Below, piece by piece: positions 25,622-35,512 of a stretch of 64,000 nt of DNA. A program made the translations under genes and the position numbers. The notes under the pieces were generated by a model that ran no database searches, was not told the origin of the DNA, and was given only the letters and a program-made list of their open reading frames with translations. Within the stretch, counting starts at the first letter, position 1. Each line of letters begins with the position of its first letter. Origin of the DNA: Balanoglossus misakiensis (taxonomy: Eukaryota > Hemichordata). Where the stretch lies: contig CM082580.2 of assembly GCA_040954595.2 (NCBI GenBank), positions 496,001-560,000 on the forward strand, written 5' to 3'.

Positions 25622-25807
25622 GAACACATGATTGGTTAAAAGTGTAGACATCATACATTGAGAGACCAGTTTCTCCAGGTGGCAGATAGAATCCACCTGT
25701 GCCGTTATTTGCATATAAGAGATAGCCTTCTTCACAGGAACATTGAAAACCACCTGCAGTGTTTTTACAAAGTTTATCACAAGAATGTGAAGCACATTCA
25801 TTTATAT
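25622..25807 (-). CDS. Exon: EGF-like domain with long C-terminal loop
   Basis: Acceptor ccttctttgtag, donor GTTC|GTAAGT. It begins DINEC, has CKNTAGGFQCSC, then an unusually long GYLLYANNGTGGFYLPPGET loop before the last cysteine in FNQSCV. It ends in phase 1 with a consensus donor, so at least one further coding exon is expected. Nothing convincing lies between here and the satellite. Confidence 0.85.
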
Positions 25808-25851
25808 CTACAAAGAAGGAACATGGATTGGATTAAAACAATGTACGTTCA

Positions 25852-26205
25852 GTAAAATTGAAAGTATTGTCATTTCTTTTAATCGTGAATTTTGGGATTA
25901 TCTTGTGTACGTACAAGATGAATCTGTGATAAAATAAAGGCGTCACCTTGCTTGCTTTTGAAATACAAGGCCATTAATTTAGTTGATAATAGAAGAAACC
26001 TGCTGACTCAGCATGGTTCACCAATGGTTTGTCTATGGACAAAAACCTTAAAGAAATTTATCTCAAAATAGAGCATTGTAATCACACAATTTTATTTGAC
26101 CAATGAATTTATATTTACTAGACTGAGCTATGTGTAAAATTTCGTGAAAATGACAATAGTAGAAGTTTGTTTTCTAGCAATTATCAATGTAATCCTATGA
26201 GAAAA
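25852..26205 (+). repeat. Interspersed repeat, also present in the Helentron intron
   Basis: The block with gcttttgaaatacaaggcca, ttgataat, gagctatgtgtaa and tattctcaatgtaat-like stretches recurs in the same orientation at about 39823-40120. No coding content. Confidence 0.7.
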
Positions 26206-26328
26206 AGACACCTGAGATTAAAAGGTCATTCCAAAAATTTATCCGGAATTCTGAAATAAGTTCGGAATGTGTTAAATGTGAAAATAGTGACTTGAAGTTA
26301 TGTTGCAAGTGACTTGATTATGTCTCAC

Positions 26329-26457
26329 CTTTGCATGCTGTTCTATTCACATCTGGTTCAAATCCCACCAAACATGCACACTGATAGTCACCATCTCTAT
26401 TTTCACAGACTTGATTGATTCCACACCGTGCCACCAATGTACTACATTCATTGATAT
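26329..26457 (-). CDS. Exon: calcium-binding EGF domain
   Basis: Acceptor aacatttcag, donor CAAAG|GTGAGA, phase 1-1. It begins DINEC, the calcium-binding EGF signature, and has six cysteines ending DVNRTAC. It includes the D/N...Y/F residues (GDYQC) expected for Asx hydroxylation and Ca2+ binding. Intact. Confidence 0.9.
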
Positions 26458-26546
26458 CTGAAATGTTATTTATCAAGATATGATCAAAATCCCACAGGTC
26501 CGCTGGTAAATTCAGACCAACAAGTTTAGCTGGGAACCACCAGACC

Positions 26547-26744
26547 AACAGGAAATTTTCACAAACAAATTTTCGCGAACTATGCAAGAGCCAAAAAAAA
26601 AAAGACATTTTTGCGTAAAAAACTATTTTCAGTGATAACAATGTAGTGAAATACGAGAACATGAAAATTAATCGTCTCATAACAGTTTCTGCTTTTGATA
26701 TCGCAAAAAATTTCTTTGTCGCGAAAATTTCCTGTTTTACAGTA
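26547..26744. mobile_element. ~200-bp MITE of the TACTGTAAAAC family
   Basis: The right end tcctgttttacagta and internal ttcgcgaa, gagagcc-like and gaaaattaat blocks match the full copy at 29302-29512. The left end is degraded. It lies in an intron of the CUB-sushi gene. Confidence 0.65.
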
Positions 26745-26935
26745 ATCAATGAAAAATAAAATTACGAAAATCATGAAATTTCTGACAGCCATAGATTTGC
26801 ATGGCATGAACTGTATGTCCTATCAGCATGTAGTTTAGGTGACATTTATGATAAATAGTCAAATTACTGGAGTGATCGATTACGGTACCTCATAAGCAGA
26901 CAACCACATGAAGACCAATCTTGATGTGAACTTAC

Positions 26936-27118
26936 CAATGCATGATGGTATTGCACTATTCCACTGTAAATCGGATTGACAAGTCAGGTAATCAGCACCA
27001 TTTAATTCATAGCCAGCATTACAATAGAATGTGATGTTACTGCCCATATAATATGGTCCACTATCAGGGACAGCTTGTAGATGTGGGTCTGTTATGAGTA
27101 TATCACTGCAGTTCAATC
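26936..27118 (-). CDS. Exon: sushi (CCP) domain
   Basis: Acceptor ttttacttgcag, donor ATTG|GTAAGT, phase 1-1. It encodes LNCSDILITDP, GSNITFYCNAGYELNG, LTCQSDLQWN and IPSC. Intact sushi repeat. Confidence 0.9.
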
Positions 27119-27428
27119 CTGCAAGTAAAAAAAATAAAACACTATGTGGATGCAGACTTGATTGTGGTATATATATTGGGTATCTGTATTCTGTCACAAC
27201 TTTAACATTTTCACCCCAAGTTCCCACTATAAAAGTCCAGATACCATTGACTCCTTTTTTTCAATTATCGACTAAATTCATGACTCTGTATTTCAAAAAC
27301 AAGCGTGGTGACCCCTATATTTTATCACAAATTTTCATTATACATACATAGGATAATCCAAAAATTAACAATTAAAAGAAATGACCATATTTTCAATTTT
27401 ACTGAATGTACATCCTTAAATGACTTAC

Positions 27429-27611
27429 GTTGACAGTATCCTGGATCTCCAATCCATGATCCATCTTCACCACATGTAGAGACAGTGTAGCCAGTCAGAC
27501 TGTAGCCAGATGGACATGAGTAGGCAATGGTTGTTCCAAAAATCAATGAATCACCATTAACAATTTCATATGATAAGTAGTTGTCTACATTCGGTGGTGG
27601 ACACTCGCGAG
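27429..27611 (-). CDS. Exon: sushi (CCP) domain
   Basis: Acceptor ttatccaaacag, donor CAAC|GTAAGT, phase 1-1. It encodes RECPPPNVDNY, GTTIAYSCPSGYSLTG, STCGEDGSW and DPGYC, the four cysteines and Trp of a sushi repeat. Intact. Confidence 0.9.
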
Positions 27612-28315
27612 CTGTTTGGATAAGATGAACAGATAACATTACAAGTGTGTTAATACTAGGAAAATGGTTTAAAGGGACATGTAGCAGTAACCCTCACAAT
27701 CCTGCATATTTTCAAGTTACCAGTGTCTGGTTTAACATTCAGTGTGTAATGTCCCAATTAGACACCCATGTGGAATGTAGCAACCAGCACAAAGTGCCCC
27801 ATCATAACGCTATGGAGAGAATTTCAACTTGAGTCAGTGATTTTTATGAAAACATGACAGTGAACACCCTGTGTTATACTTTGTTTTCAAAACGACTCAT
27901 CACACACTTTAAAGCCTCTAGAGCTGCCAAATTTCACAATTTTTTTCTTTTCCACAGTAAAACCTTTCAAATCTATGGTGATGCATACCACGATAGCTAG
28001 CTGCATACTGTTTGTATGGAGGCTGATTTTAATAAAATGGGTACGGCACCTGTTTAATACATTGCACGTTTAAATTGCAACATACAGCCACAATCAGGCA
28101 TTGATGACATGTTCTTGTATCCCTATCAGTAAGCTTAATTATTTCAATGTACCAATCTACGTCGGAAAATAAAATCTGAAAATAAATGCAAAAAGTGGCA
28201 GCTCTAGTGGCTTTAAAGCACTGAAAGGTTCAGAGGACTAACATTTTTCTGAAAATCCGTCTCCTAAGTGTGCACTACAATGGCAGTTTAATTGTTTTCA
28301 AAAATATCAACTTAC
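27612..28315. other. Intron, no gene seen
   Basis: Intron of the minus-strand gene. AT-rich, no ORF worth reporting and no recognisable repeat ends. Confidence 0.6.
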
Positions 28316-28495
28316 GCTCGCATTGGGGCACAAGTGGACCCCAGACACCATCTGCTTGGCATTCCAATGAAGACACATTATTTATAAACTGATAGCCCTC
28401 AATGCATTGATAATAAGCAATGCCACCATACACTGTACTGGTAACATTGGTAAGAATTCCATTGCTGCACTCAGGGGGTCCACCACATGTTATTC
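28316..28495 (-). CDS. Exon: sushi (CCP) domain
   Basis: Acceptor tattttttag, donor GAGC|GTAAGT, phase 1-1. The 60-residue module reads ITCGGPPECSNG, then GGIAYYQCIEGYQF, LECQADGVWG and PLVPQC. It has the cysteine and G-x-W spacing of a complement control protein repeat. No lesion seen. Confidence 0.88.
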
Positions 28496-28547
28496 CTAAA
28501 AAATAAACAACAAATTAGTGTCATTCAAGTTGTTGCTAACAATAGAT

Positions 28548-28735
28548 TCAAGAGACAAATTAAGTCTCTCTCATCACTGCACTTTTTTCATTAATTATCT
28601 TGGATACAAGACACCAGGCTAGGCATATTTGCATAGCTGGTACGACTTATACACGGCGAAAATGTTTTTTTTTCCTGAAAGAGTGACCTCAAAGCTACAA
28701 AATTATGTAGATATCAGCTAGACCGGACATCCCCT
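28548..28735. mobile_element. Chimeric MITE-like insertion
   Basis: The left part (aagtctctctcatcactgca, then cattaattat and gatacaagacac) matches the arm of the element at 34423-34698. The right part (aatgttttttt, ctgaaagagtgacctcaaag, ccggacatccccttTAA) matches the right end of the element at 25000-25106. It ends at TTAA (28736-28739) inside a sushi exon. Confidence 0.6.
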
Positions 28736-28739
28736 TTAA

Positions 28740-28840
28740 CTACTGGATAACCGTCCGAGCATTGGAATGAGACAGAGACATCATACCTTCTATCTCTGTA
28801 CTGGTCACCACGCCCTCACTAATCACAATTTCGGGACAGT
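28740..28840 (-). pseudogene. Exon: truncated, frameshifted sushi domain
   Basis: The acceptor ttctgacag at 28841 joins the CUB exon as GAC TGT, giving DCPEIVISEGVVTSTEIEG. The downstream sushi half, DVSVSFQCSDGYPVV, is clear but lies in a different frame (start near 28776), so one base has been lost or gained between them. Coding sequence stops at TTAA (28736-28739), where a MITE-like sequence begins. The rest of the sushi, with its last two cysteines, is not found on the far side. Confidence 0.75.
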
Positions 28841-28912
28841 CTGTCAGAACAAGGATCACAATGATAAGAATGCATGCAGACAAATACTTAAACTCATAAA
28901 TGTCAGTTGTTT

Positions 28913-29089
28913 TAAAGTGAAGGGGTCTACGCAATGCGTTTGTTTATAAACATTACAATTCATCCACAAATCCCTCAAATAAGATAATTCTTAGAATTAG
29001 TAGGTCGTGGCTGTCTAATTTCAGGGATTTGTGGATGAATTGCAATGTTTATAAACAAACAAACGCAGTGCGACGACCCCATCACTTTA
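28913..29089. mobile_element. Hairpin (fold-back) MITE, ~177 bp
   Basis: The two arms, taaagtga...ggggtctacgcaatgcgtttg and its near complement ending gcgacgaccccatcacttta, pair over about 65 bp around a short centre. A part copy borders the satellite at 24771. Confidence 0.75.
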
Positions 29090-29301
29090 TTGAGTGTGAT
29101 ACAAGAGTGTTGCCATTCCAGTCAATGGTCCAAAATTGCATTGCAATTGTAAGAAATTACTGTCTCTGTTTTTCCAGCTCTTTGAAGTTTCGTAAAAATT
29201 CAAAAACATTTGCACCTTTCAATTAATGACTCTAAATCACAAGGAATAAAGGGAGAGTGTGTTTCTAAGAATTCTGTAACAACTTTTTCTGAAATGTTAG
29301 T

Positions 29302-29512
29302 TACTGTAAAACACTTTATTTTCGCGAGCAAGAGATTTTCGCGAAATACGCGAGAGCCAAAATAGCGTGAAAATAAAAAGTTGCGTAATTTTTTTGAAGA
29401 TAAAGATGCAATGAATGAAATAAGAGAACGCGAAAATTAATACTGGCGAAACAGTGGCCTCTCTCGATGTCGCGAAAAATTTCAACTCGTGAAAATAAAG
29501 TGTTTTACAGTA
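29302..29512. mobile_element. 211-bp MITE, TACTGTAAAACAC ends
   Basis: Near-perfect ~27-bp inverted termini (tactgtaaaacactttattt and its complement), with terminal TA on each side. This fits the TA target of Tc1/mariner-type transposases. The right end is 7 bp from the splice donor of the CUB exon at 29520. Confidence 0.8.
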
Positions 29513-29519
29513 TGTGTAC

Positions 29520-29703
29520 CTGGTGAAAATGAAGCCCTGAATCCTTTAGCTGGTCGTGTTCTACTACTCCTGAACACAACCGAAAAGTGTCCAATGTCTG
29601 TACGGCAATCGGGTGGTGGCACTGTGCCATCAATGACTCCATCAGAATTGCCACTCCATGGACCAATAATGACATCATCATCACTCTCAGTACCATTGTA
29701 TAC
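29520..29703 (-). CDS. Exon: C-terminal half of third CUB
   Basis: Acceptor tgtttctgaag, donor CACCAG|GTACAC. It reads VYNGTESDDDVIIGPWSGNS, a Cys in PPPDCRTD, then FSVVFRSSRTRPAKGFRASF. It completes the CUB started in 32352-32536 (DYII-VYNG joins). A TA-flanked MITE ends 7 bp beyond the splice donor. Confidence 0.85.
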
Positions 29704-29740
29704 CTTCAGAAACAAAGACAAATTAAGCATGCATTGTAAA

Positions 29741-29939
29741 TACCGTAAAACGGGAAATCTTCACAACAGGAAATTTTCGCGATATCAAAGGTGGCTACTG
29801 TTACGCGACAATTAATTTTCACATTGGCATATTTTACTGCATTGTTATCTCTGAAGCATTTTAAGCGACTTTTTATTTTCATATTTTTTGGCTCTCACAT
29901 AGTTTACGAAAATTTATCGTTCACGAAAATTTTATAGTA
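29741..29939. mobile_element. ~200-bp MITE, same family, diverged
   Basis: Starts taccgtaaaacgggaaat and ends gaaaattttatagta; shares internal ttcgcgat and aaaataaaaag-type blocks (inverted centre) with 29302-29512. Confidence 0.65.
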
Positions 29940-29981
29940 TTCAATCCTTGTTGCATTTCCTGCTGTAACAGCTACTCAACA

Positions 29982-30191
29982 TACTGTAAAATGGGAAATG
30001 TTCGCAAACAATAAATTTTCGCGATCTACGTGAGAGCCATCAAAACATGAAAATAAAAAGTTGCGTAAAAATGTTTTTCGGGGATAATGATGCAGTGAAA
30101 TACAAGAACGTGAAAAGTTATTGTTGCATAACACTTGCCTCTTTTGATAACGCGAAAATTTCATGTTGCAAAAGTATCCCGTTTTACAGTA
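29982..30191. mobile_element. 210-bp MITE, same family
   Basis: Starts tactgtaaaatgggaaat, ends cccgttttacagta; internal ttcgcgatctacgtgagagc and gaaaataaaaagttgcgta blocks match the copy at 29302-29512. Confidence 0.75.
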
Positions 30192-30323
30192 TATATGTGA
30201 TTAATTAAATTTCCAAATTGTGTTCCAAAGTTGTATAGTTTGAAGTAATGTCTGCCAAAATTGTCAAACTAAAATCACTGCAAAATAATATGACAAATTT
30301 TTTAATATGACAAATATTTTTAA

Positions 30324-32314
30324 AGAGCCTATCTTACCTCGAAACACACTTTTGAGGATAAATAATAATTGGGCTTGTGTGTTAAATGCTGGTGTCCTTT
30401 TACTTATTTCATGTGGATAAATAAATGTTAAATTTAAAAATGTTCAGGGCCTGAGAAAAAAGTTCTGTTTTGGCCACGCCCATTTCCGTGACGTCACAAG
30501 AGGAACCATTTACGTTTGCAACAGACTTAGCACTGTACATTGCAGTGGTTGAATTGCAACCATACATGCCTGTGATCTAAACGGCTTTGCTGTGTCTGCC
30601 TGGGTACAACTCTGTATCCCCCGTACCCTTCAAAATAAACGTACATATGTCTACCTTATCATCTAGGGGAGATGCGATTATGAAAAAAAAAACTCGGCCC
30701 GGTTAGGCTACGGCTTCGCATTGCAAGCAGTACACAACATGCAATGGCAGCGGATGTGTATAGGCACCTTAAGCTTACACATACAATGATTGCTGCCTCG
30801 ATTAAACCGTCGAATATTGCCCAGAGGTTTAGGTCTAGAGTGTTGGGACTAAATCTACTTATCTTGGACAATGTCAACTTATTGATAACTGATCGTGGTC
30901 TTTTTGGCGATTTTCAATGACTGCCTTAACAGACAAAATACGCGTGTGTTATTGTACAAGGTCAAGGGGACTCCATCAGCGCCGATCGGCAGCGATGACA
31001 CATATCGCGCCGCGATGTATATTTACTACCAGCACTAAAATTCTGTCTTTTGAATTACATGTAAGCTATGCCTTTTTGGTGATGACAAACAGAAACATTT
31101 ATGACTTGTCGCTGTAATCATGGAAGTACCTTGACATGCTTCATACTGCATTATAACAAAATGAAACCATACAACCAACAGCAACAGGCGATCATGCCAG
31201 GCCGACCCACTCACGCTCACAAAGCATGAAACATTTTCATTGATACACACGAATATCTAAGTTTGGAAACAGTTTTCACTCACACGAGGCAAAATTTATT
31301 CAACATATTTTGTTTCAAAATTTGTACAGTGTGTTTTGGAGCCGATGAGTCGGACATAGCGCGACGTAAAACTTGTAAACAAAGAAATTAGAAAAGAAAG
31401 ATGGCGACCATTCAGCCGAAGCCATACAAAGGTACGACTGAAAAAAAACGTGAAATAGTAACGGTAATATTTTGAACGTTCAAGTTTTTACATCGATTGC
31501 TGTCAACCTTAATTATCGTAGTTTGCGGTCACTGGGTACCGGTTAGCCAGACGGAAGCGTGAATAATAATAAACAATCTCAACATGATGTCGGCCAACGC
31601 AAAATTGTGTTTACGCATCCTGCCAGTTCACCTACTACATGTACTACAGTACTGTGTAAATCGCGGTCGCTGGAACATTGTATGAACACCAATACCGGGT
31701 ATAAACGATCTGTTGGTCGACCTCTCCTGCTGACAGGCTTCTATTTTCCTGTATGGGTGGGGATTGTCTTCTCGTGATTCGAACCTGGCCGATTATCGTT
31801 CAACCATGGTTCAACGGTCATGCATTGACAGTTACGGCATGCGCAAAGAACACAAGCGGATACTATTCTACGGCGGATAAAATAATTCATGAGACCGGCT
31901 TCATATCCACCGTACGATGTTGATGATCGTGGCATAGACTTTCATTCGTTTTTGTGGAACTCACACGGGTGACTCCCGTCTAGGTAATGTGTTGCTGCAA
32001 CCACGGCAAACAACTCCTTTCCCCATTGTGGTATTACACAGAAAAGCACGAAAACACCGTATGACACCTGTGAGCATCGCTAAAGCTGGTCTACCTGACC
32101 GGTTCCTCTTGTGACGTCACGTCACGTGACCAAAATGCAGCAAATCTGAACTCGGACTTTTCAGGACGGGGTGGATTTTGAAGCATTTTATGAGAACAAA
32201 ACAAATATTATAGAAATCGATACCCGAAAAATATTGTCACTTTTGGAAAATAGTATATTTCTTTTGAACATTTTTTAACCTTCTGATAAGATTTAAAAAG
32301 GCAAGATATGCTCT
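30324..32314. mobile_element. ~2.0-kb TTAA-flanked DNA transposon, non-autonomous
   Basis: TTAA at 30320-30323 and 32315-32318 flank inverted ends (agagcctatcttacct against agagcatatcttgcct). A second inverted block, gtgacgtcacaagaggaacc, lies at ~30489 and in reverse complement at ~32101. No transposase frame is present. It sits in the intron between the two halves of a CUB domain. piggyBac or Kolobok mobilisation is inferred from TTAA. Confidence 0.7.
31401..31431 (+). other. Possible captured first exon in the TTAA element
   Basis: aagATGGCGACC (Kozak plus YY1-like) opens MATIQPKPYK and is followed at 31432 by GTACGA, which could be a splice donor. It looks like the start of a housekeeping-type gene picked up by the transposon, but ten codons are too few to identify it. 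Confidence 0.25.
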
Positions 32315-32351
32315 TTAACATGGCTGACTCATGATCATATCTGATACTCAC

Positions 32352-32536
32352 AATGATGTAATCAACATCTGTGTTCCTCTCTAATCCAAAGTTCTCATCA
32401 AAGATAAGAGTTAATGGTCTTCCAGTTGGTTCCTTGATTAACCAGCTACACATAACATCATCAGGGTAAGTGCTAACATCATACCCTGGTGACTGAATCG
32501 TGCCAAAACTACGCAGAATTTCAATTCCCTGGCAAC
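32352..32536 (-). CDS. Exon: N-terminal half of third CUB
   Basis: Acceptor tttctttaaag, donor ATT|GTGAGT. It begins CQGIEILRSFGTIQSPGYDV, then YPDDVMCSWLI, PLTLIFDENFGLE and NTDVDYII. These are the first Cys, the SPGY-type turn and the intact Cys-x-Trp of a CUB domain. Phase 0 at the donor; it continues directly in the exon at 29520-29703. The intron between them holds the 2-kb TTAA element and several MITEs. Confidence 0.85.
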
Positions 32537-32773
32537 CTTTAAAGAAACAAGTGACCTATCGGTCAAAAGAGCTCTGCTGACTTTAACAGTGAAACCTATA
32601 GCTGGGCAATGATATGAATACCCTAGGTTTTAATCATAACAATTGTATTCTATTAAACAAAACCAAACATAGACATCACAAGTATTTAATATCCACATTC
32701 AGCCTGATTCATTGTGCTAAAGAAAGAAAGAATTTATTCCTAAAGAACAACATCAAAAGGAAGTACCAAGGTA

Positions 32774-33155
32774 CTAATTTGCATATTCATGACCCGATCA
32801 AAATTCCAATAAAACAAAATCAGGTAGGGGCACCATAACACACATTCTACCAAATTTCAGCTCCATCGTACATGTAGTTAGGGAGAAGAAGATTTTTTAC
32901 CAAAAATTATATTTTTAGATCTAATTTGCATATTCATGACCCGATCATATCCAAATTTATGAAATCAGGTAGGGGCACCATAACACACATTCCTGCCAAA
33001 TTTCAGCTCCATCGTACATGTAGTTAGGGAGAAGAAAATGTTTGACCAACATTCTATTTTTAGATCTAATTTGCATATTTATGACCCCATCAAATCCAAA
33101 TTTACAAAATCAGGTAGGGGCACCATAACACACATTCCTACCAAATTATAGCTAA
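32774..33155 (+). repeat. ~146-bp tandem repeat, 2.6 copies
   Basis: Units start at 32774, 32921 and 33066 with ctaatttgcatattcatgac, followed by aggtaggggcaccataacac and ccatcgtacatgtagttag. It leads into an interspersed-repeat tail with gacggacgacggacaactg. Confidence 0.85.
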
Positions 33156-33261
33156 ATATGCAATGTCGTTTTAACGAAGAAGATTGAAATACCGAAAGTT
33201 GACGGACGACGGACAACTGACGCCGGACGACAGACGGACACTTATCAACCTACTGCTACAG

Positions 33262-33291
33262 CTTGGCTGACACAAGTGACAGCCAAGCTAA
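33262..33291. repeat. Short hairpin at repeat end
   Basis: agcttggctg and cagccaagct form a perfect 10-bp stem around acacaagtga, at the end of the interspersed repeat that starts near 32774. Confidence 0.7.
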
Positions 33292-33671
33292 AAATACCAA
33301 ACAAGGAATAATGAATTCAATCCACAGGTTTGGTGTAATCCTGGCTGCCTTTTATTTTGTGCTAGGGGATCAAATCACATAATAATTGCCTTCTGGATAA
33401 AAAGTCGTACGCGACAGAAGAAATGACTGTTAACTGTATATGACTTCCTTACGTCAAACCTTTCTGTCGTTATACATGTAGTTATCAAATTAAACTCATT
33501 TAACTTTTTTCACATTTTGTTATTTTTTCTGTTAAAAAGTTTCATAATGACCCAGTATCAGATTAGCTTATATTATAAACTTCCAGAAAGAATGGCAAAA
33601 GAAGATAGATCTGTGATCCTTACAATTCTTACTGGGTTGAAATTCTTTGGGAATGATTTTAAGTGATTTAA

Positions 33672-34020
33672 AGGGACAAAGTTTCTCTCACTCGCTGCCC
33701 TTTTTCCATTAACTATGTTTGATACAAGACACTGTTTATGTTATTCTACATGTGGATATATAGTGAATCAACATTCAACCACGCACAACTTCCATCCCGT
33801 TTGTAGGATATGAGAGTAAAAATATTGCCAAAATGAATAAACGGTAGAGACCAATTAATCATTTTGGCGAGTTTTTTCACTCTTGTGTCTACAAGTGGGA
33901 TGGAAGTTGTTTGTGGTCAAACGTTGTTTTAATATATATCCACATGTAGAATAACATAAACGCTGTATTGTATCATCATAATTCCTGGAAAAAGGGTAGC
34001 GAGAGAGAGTGTTTGTCCCT
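33672..34020. mobile_element. 349-bp MITE, TTAA flanks, long inverted arms
   Basis: TTAA at 33668-33671 and 34021-34024. The arms agggacaaagtttctctc, gttattctacatgtggatat and ccacgcacaacttccatccc recur inverted in the right half, so most of the element folds back on itself. Confidence 0.8.
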
Positions 34021-34105
34021 TTAAAACATTGTTCTCTTGCATCATGAATCCTTGATTGCCTCTTCATTCAAACAACGTCTTGATCAATTTGAATGCGTTA
34101 CCTAC

Positions 34106-34288
34106 CTGCCCAGTAATGTACATGAAAACCTCTCATTGTAACTGCATCATCACTCTTAATGTCAACTCTCATCATACTTTTGGAAGATATGATGACATTA
34201 GGTAACTCCATCCCAGAAAATAAAGCAAGTCTGAGGGCAGGATTCAGTTCAGCGCCATCGTATACAGACACTTGATCAGCCCCATCTT
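34106..34288 (-). CDS. Exon: C-terminal half of second CUB
   Basis: Acceptor ctttgcaacag, donor GCAG|GTAGGT. It encodes DGADQVSVYDGAEL, then LFSGMELPNVIISSKS, RVDIKSDD and GFHVHYWAG, the second half of a CUB fold with the calcium-site-like V.VYDG strand. The final G joins the next exon as GC, giving the first cysteine of the following CUB. Confidence 0.82.
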
Positions 34289-34422
34289 CTGTTGCAAAGG
34301 AGATAAACGGAAAAGATATAAAAAATAGCATCAAAGACACTTTGCTCCCATTTGATATGTACATTTAAATGTGACATACCGTACAATCATAGTGATCACA
34401 ATTTCCTACACAAAACCATTAA

Positions 34423-34698
34423 GGGGCAAAGTCTCTCTCTCTCTCGCTGCCCCTTTTCCATTAATTATCGTTTGATTATCGTTTATGTTATTCTAGATGT
34501 GGATATATAGTGAATCAACATTCCATCCCGCTTCATTTTGGGCGAGATTTTTACTCTCATATCCTAAAAATGGGATGGAAGGTGTGTGTGGTCGAATGTT
34601 GATTCACTATATATCCTCATGTAGAATAACATAAACGGTGTCTTGTATCAAACATAATTAATGGGAAAAGGGCAGCGAGAGAGAGAGACTTCGTCCCT
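34423..34698. mobile_element. 276-bp MITE, second copy of the fold-back family
   Basis: Same arms as 33672-34020 (gtctctctctctctcgctgc, gatatatagtgaatcaacat) with a shorter centre. TTAA at 34419-34422; the right flank is ATAA, one base changed. Confidence 0.75.
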
Positions 34699-35042
34699 AT
34701 AAGGACACCTTTAGCATTGATGAGGTAATATAAGAATACATCTGATAAAGAATATTTTCACATCCCAATAAACCAAAATCCAAAACAACTGGAAGAGCCG
34801 TTTCTGACATAAGTGGACTTTTGGACCAAAAATGTCTAAAACTACCCACCCCCCTCCTCCCCAGTATTGATATTTGTCACATGTTTATGTACACCATAAT
34901 AACAAATATTGAAGGTCCTTGTAAACCAAATTTTAAGAAATCGGAAAAGTGACTACTGAGAATTGACCAGAAATGACAAAAATAAAATGTATTTTTAAAA
35001 ATATAATTACTAATTTTTGTCATGCTGTAAAACAACTCACAC

Positions 35043-35219
35043 GATTAATTGCATCTGAATCCACTACCTGTAAAGTGACAACAAATTCTGTTGTGAATGA
35101 TGCCAGCTGTCAGTTACAATCTTCATTGTTGAGATAATTCTTGCCTTCAAAATATTCTGTACTGCTGAGATTCTGTTTATATGACTGTGCTATGAAATTC
35201 CCACCACACAAAGAATACA
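35043..35219 (-). pseudogene. Exon: N-terminal half of CUB with in-frame TGA
   Basis: Acceptor tttctttcag; first codon GTG is completed from the previous exon; then YSLCGGN..., ...NYLNNEDCN, TGA, QLASFTTEFVVTLQVVDSD. The consensus CUB pattern at this site is Cys-x-Trp, so TGA (35110-35112 on the plus strand) replaces TGG by one base. The in-frame donor is C|GTGTGA at 35042. A stronger GTGAGT donor two bases later would shift the frame. The exon is 177 bp and phase 1-1, so skipping it would keep the frame but delete half the CUB. Confidence 0.8.
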
Positions 35220-35444
35220 CTGAAAGAAAGAAGAAGTCATCTTAACAGAAACACTTCACAAACAGGACATCAGCAAGATCACAGTCGAGGTAGGGCAAAT
35301 ATTGCCTACATGTGCAATCTATAATGTTATACCAGGTTCACGTAGGGTAAAATTCGAAACGTTTCAGAGACACTATTTGCCTAAGGTAAACACAGAGCAT
35401 TAATGCTTTTAGTTGCCTTGTGTCCACACATGCAAAGTTTATGT

Positions 35445-35492
35445 GTAGTTCGCGAAAATTTATCGTTTGCGAAAATTTCCAGTTTTACATTA
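35445..35492. mobile_element. Fragment of TACTGTAAAAC MITE
   Basis: The right-end piece (ttcgcgaaaatttatcg, then gcgaaaatttccagttttac) lies about 20 bp from the splice donor of the CUB exon at 35513. Confidence 0.6.
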
Positions 35493-35512
35493 TGTATAAA
35501 ACTTGGTATTAC

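Noticed and set aside
26545-26807. Short ORFs over the intronic MITE
   Set aside because: They run through MITE termini and intron sequence; the only coding part is the EGF exon, which is listed separately.
30659-31935. ORFs of 60-72 codons in the 2-kb TTAA element
   Set aside because: None carries transposase motifs (no DDD/DDE-like blocks); treated as chance frames in a non-autonomous element.
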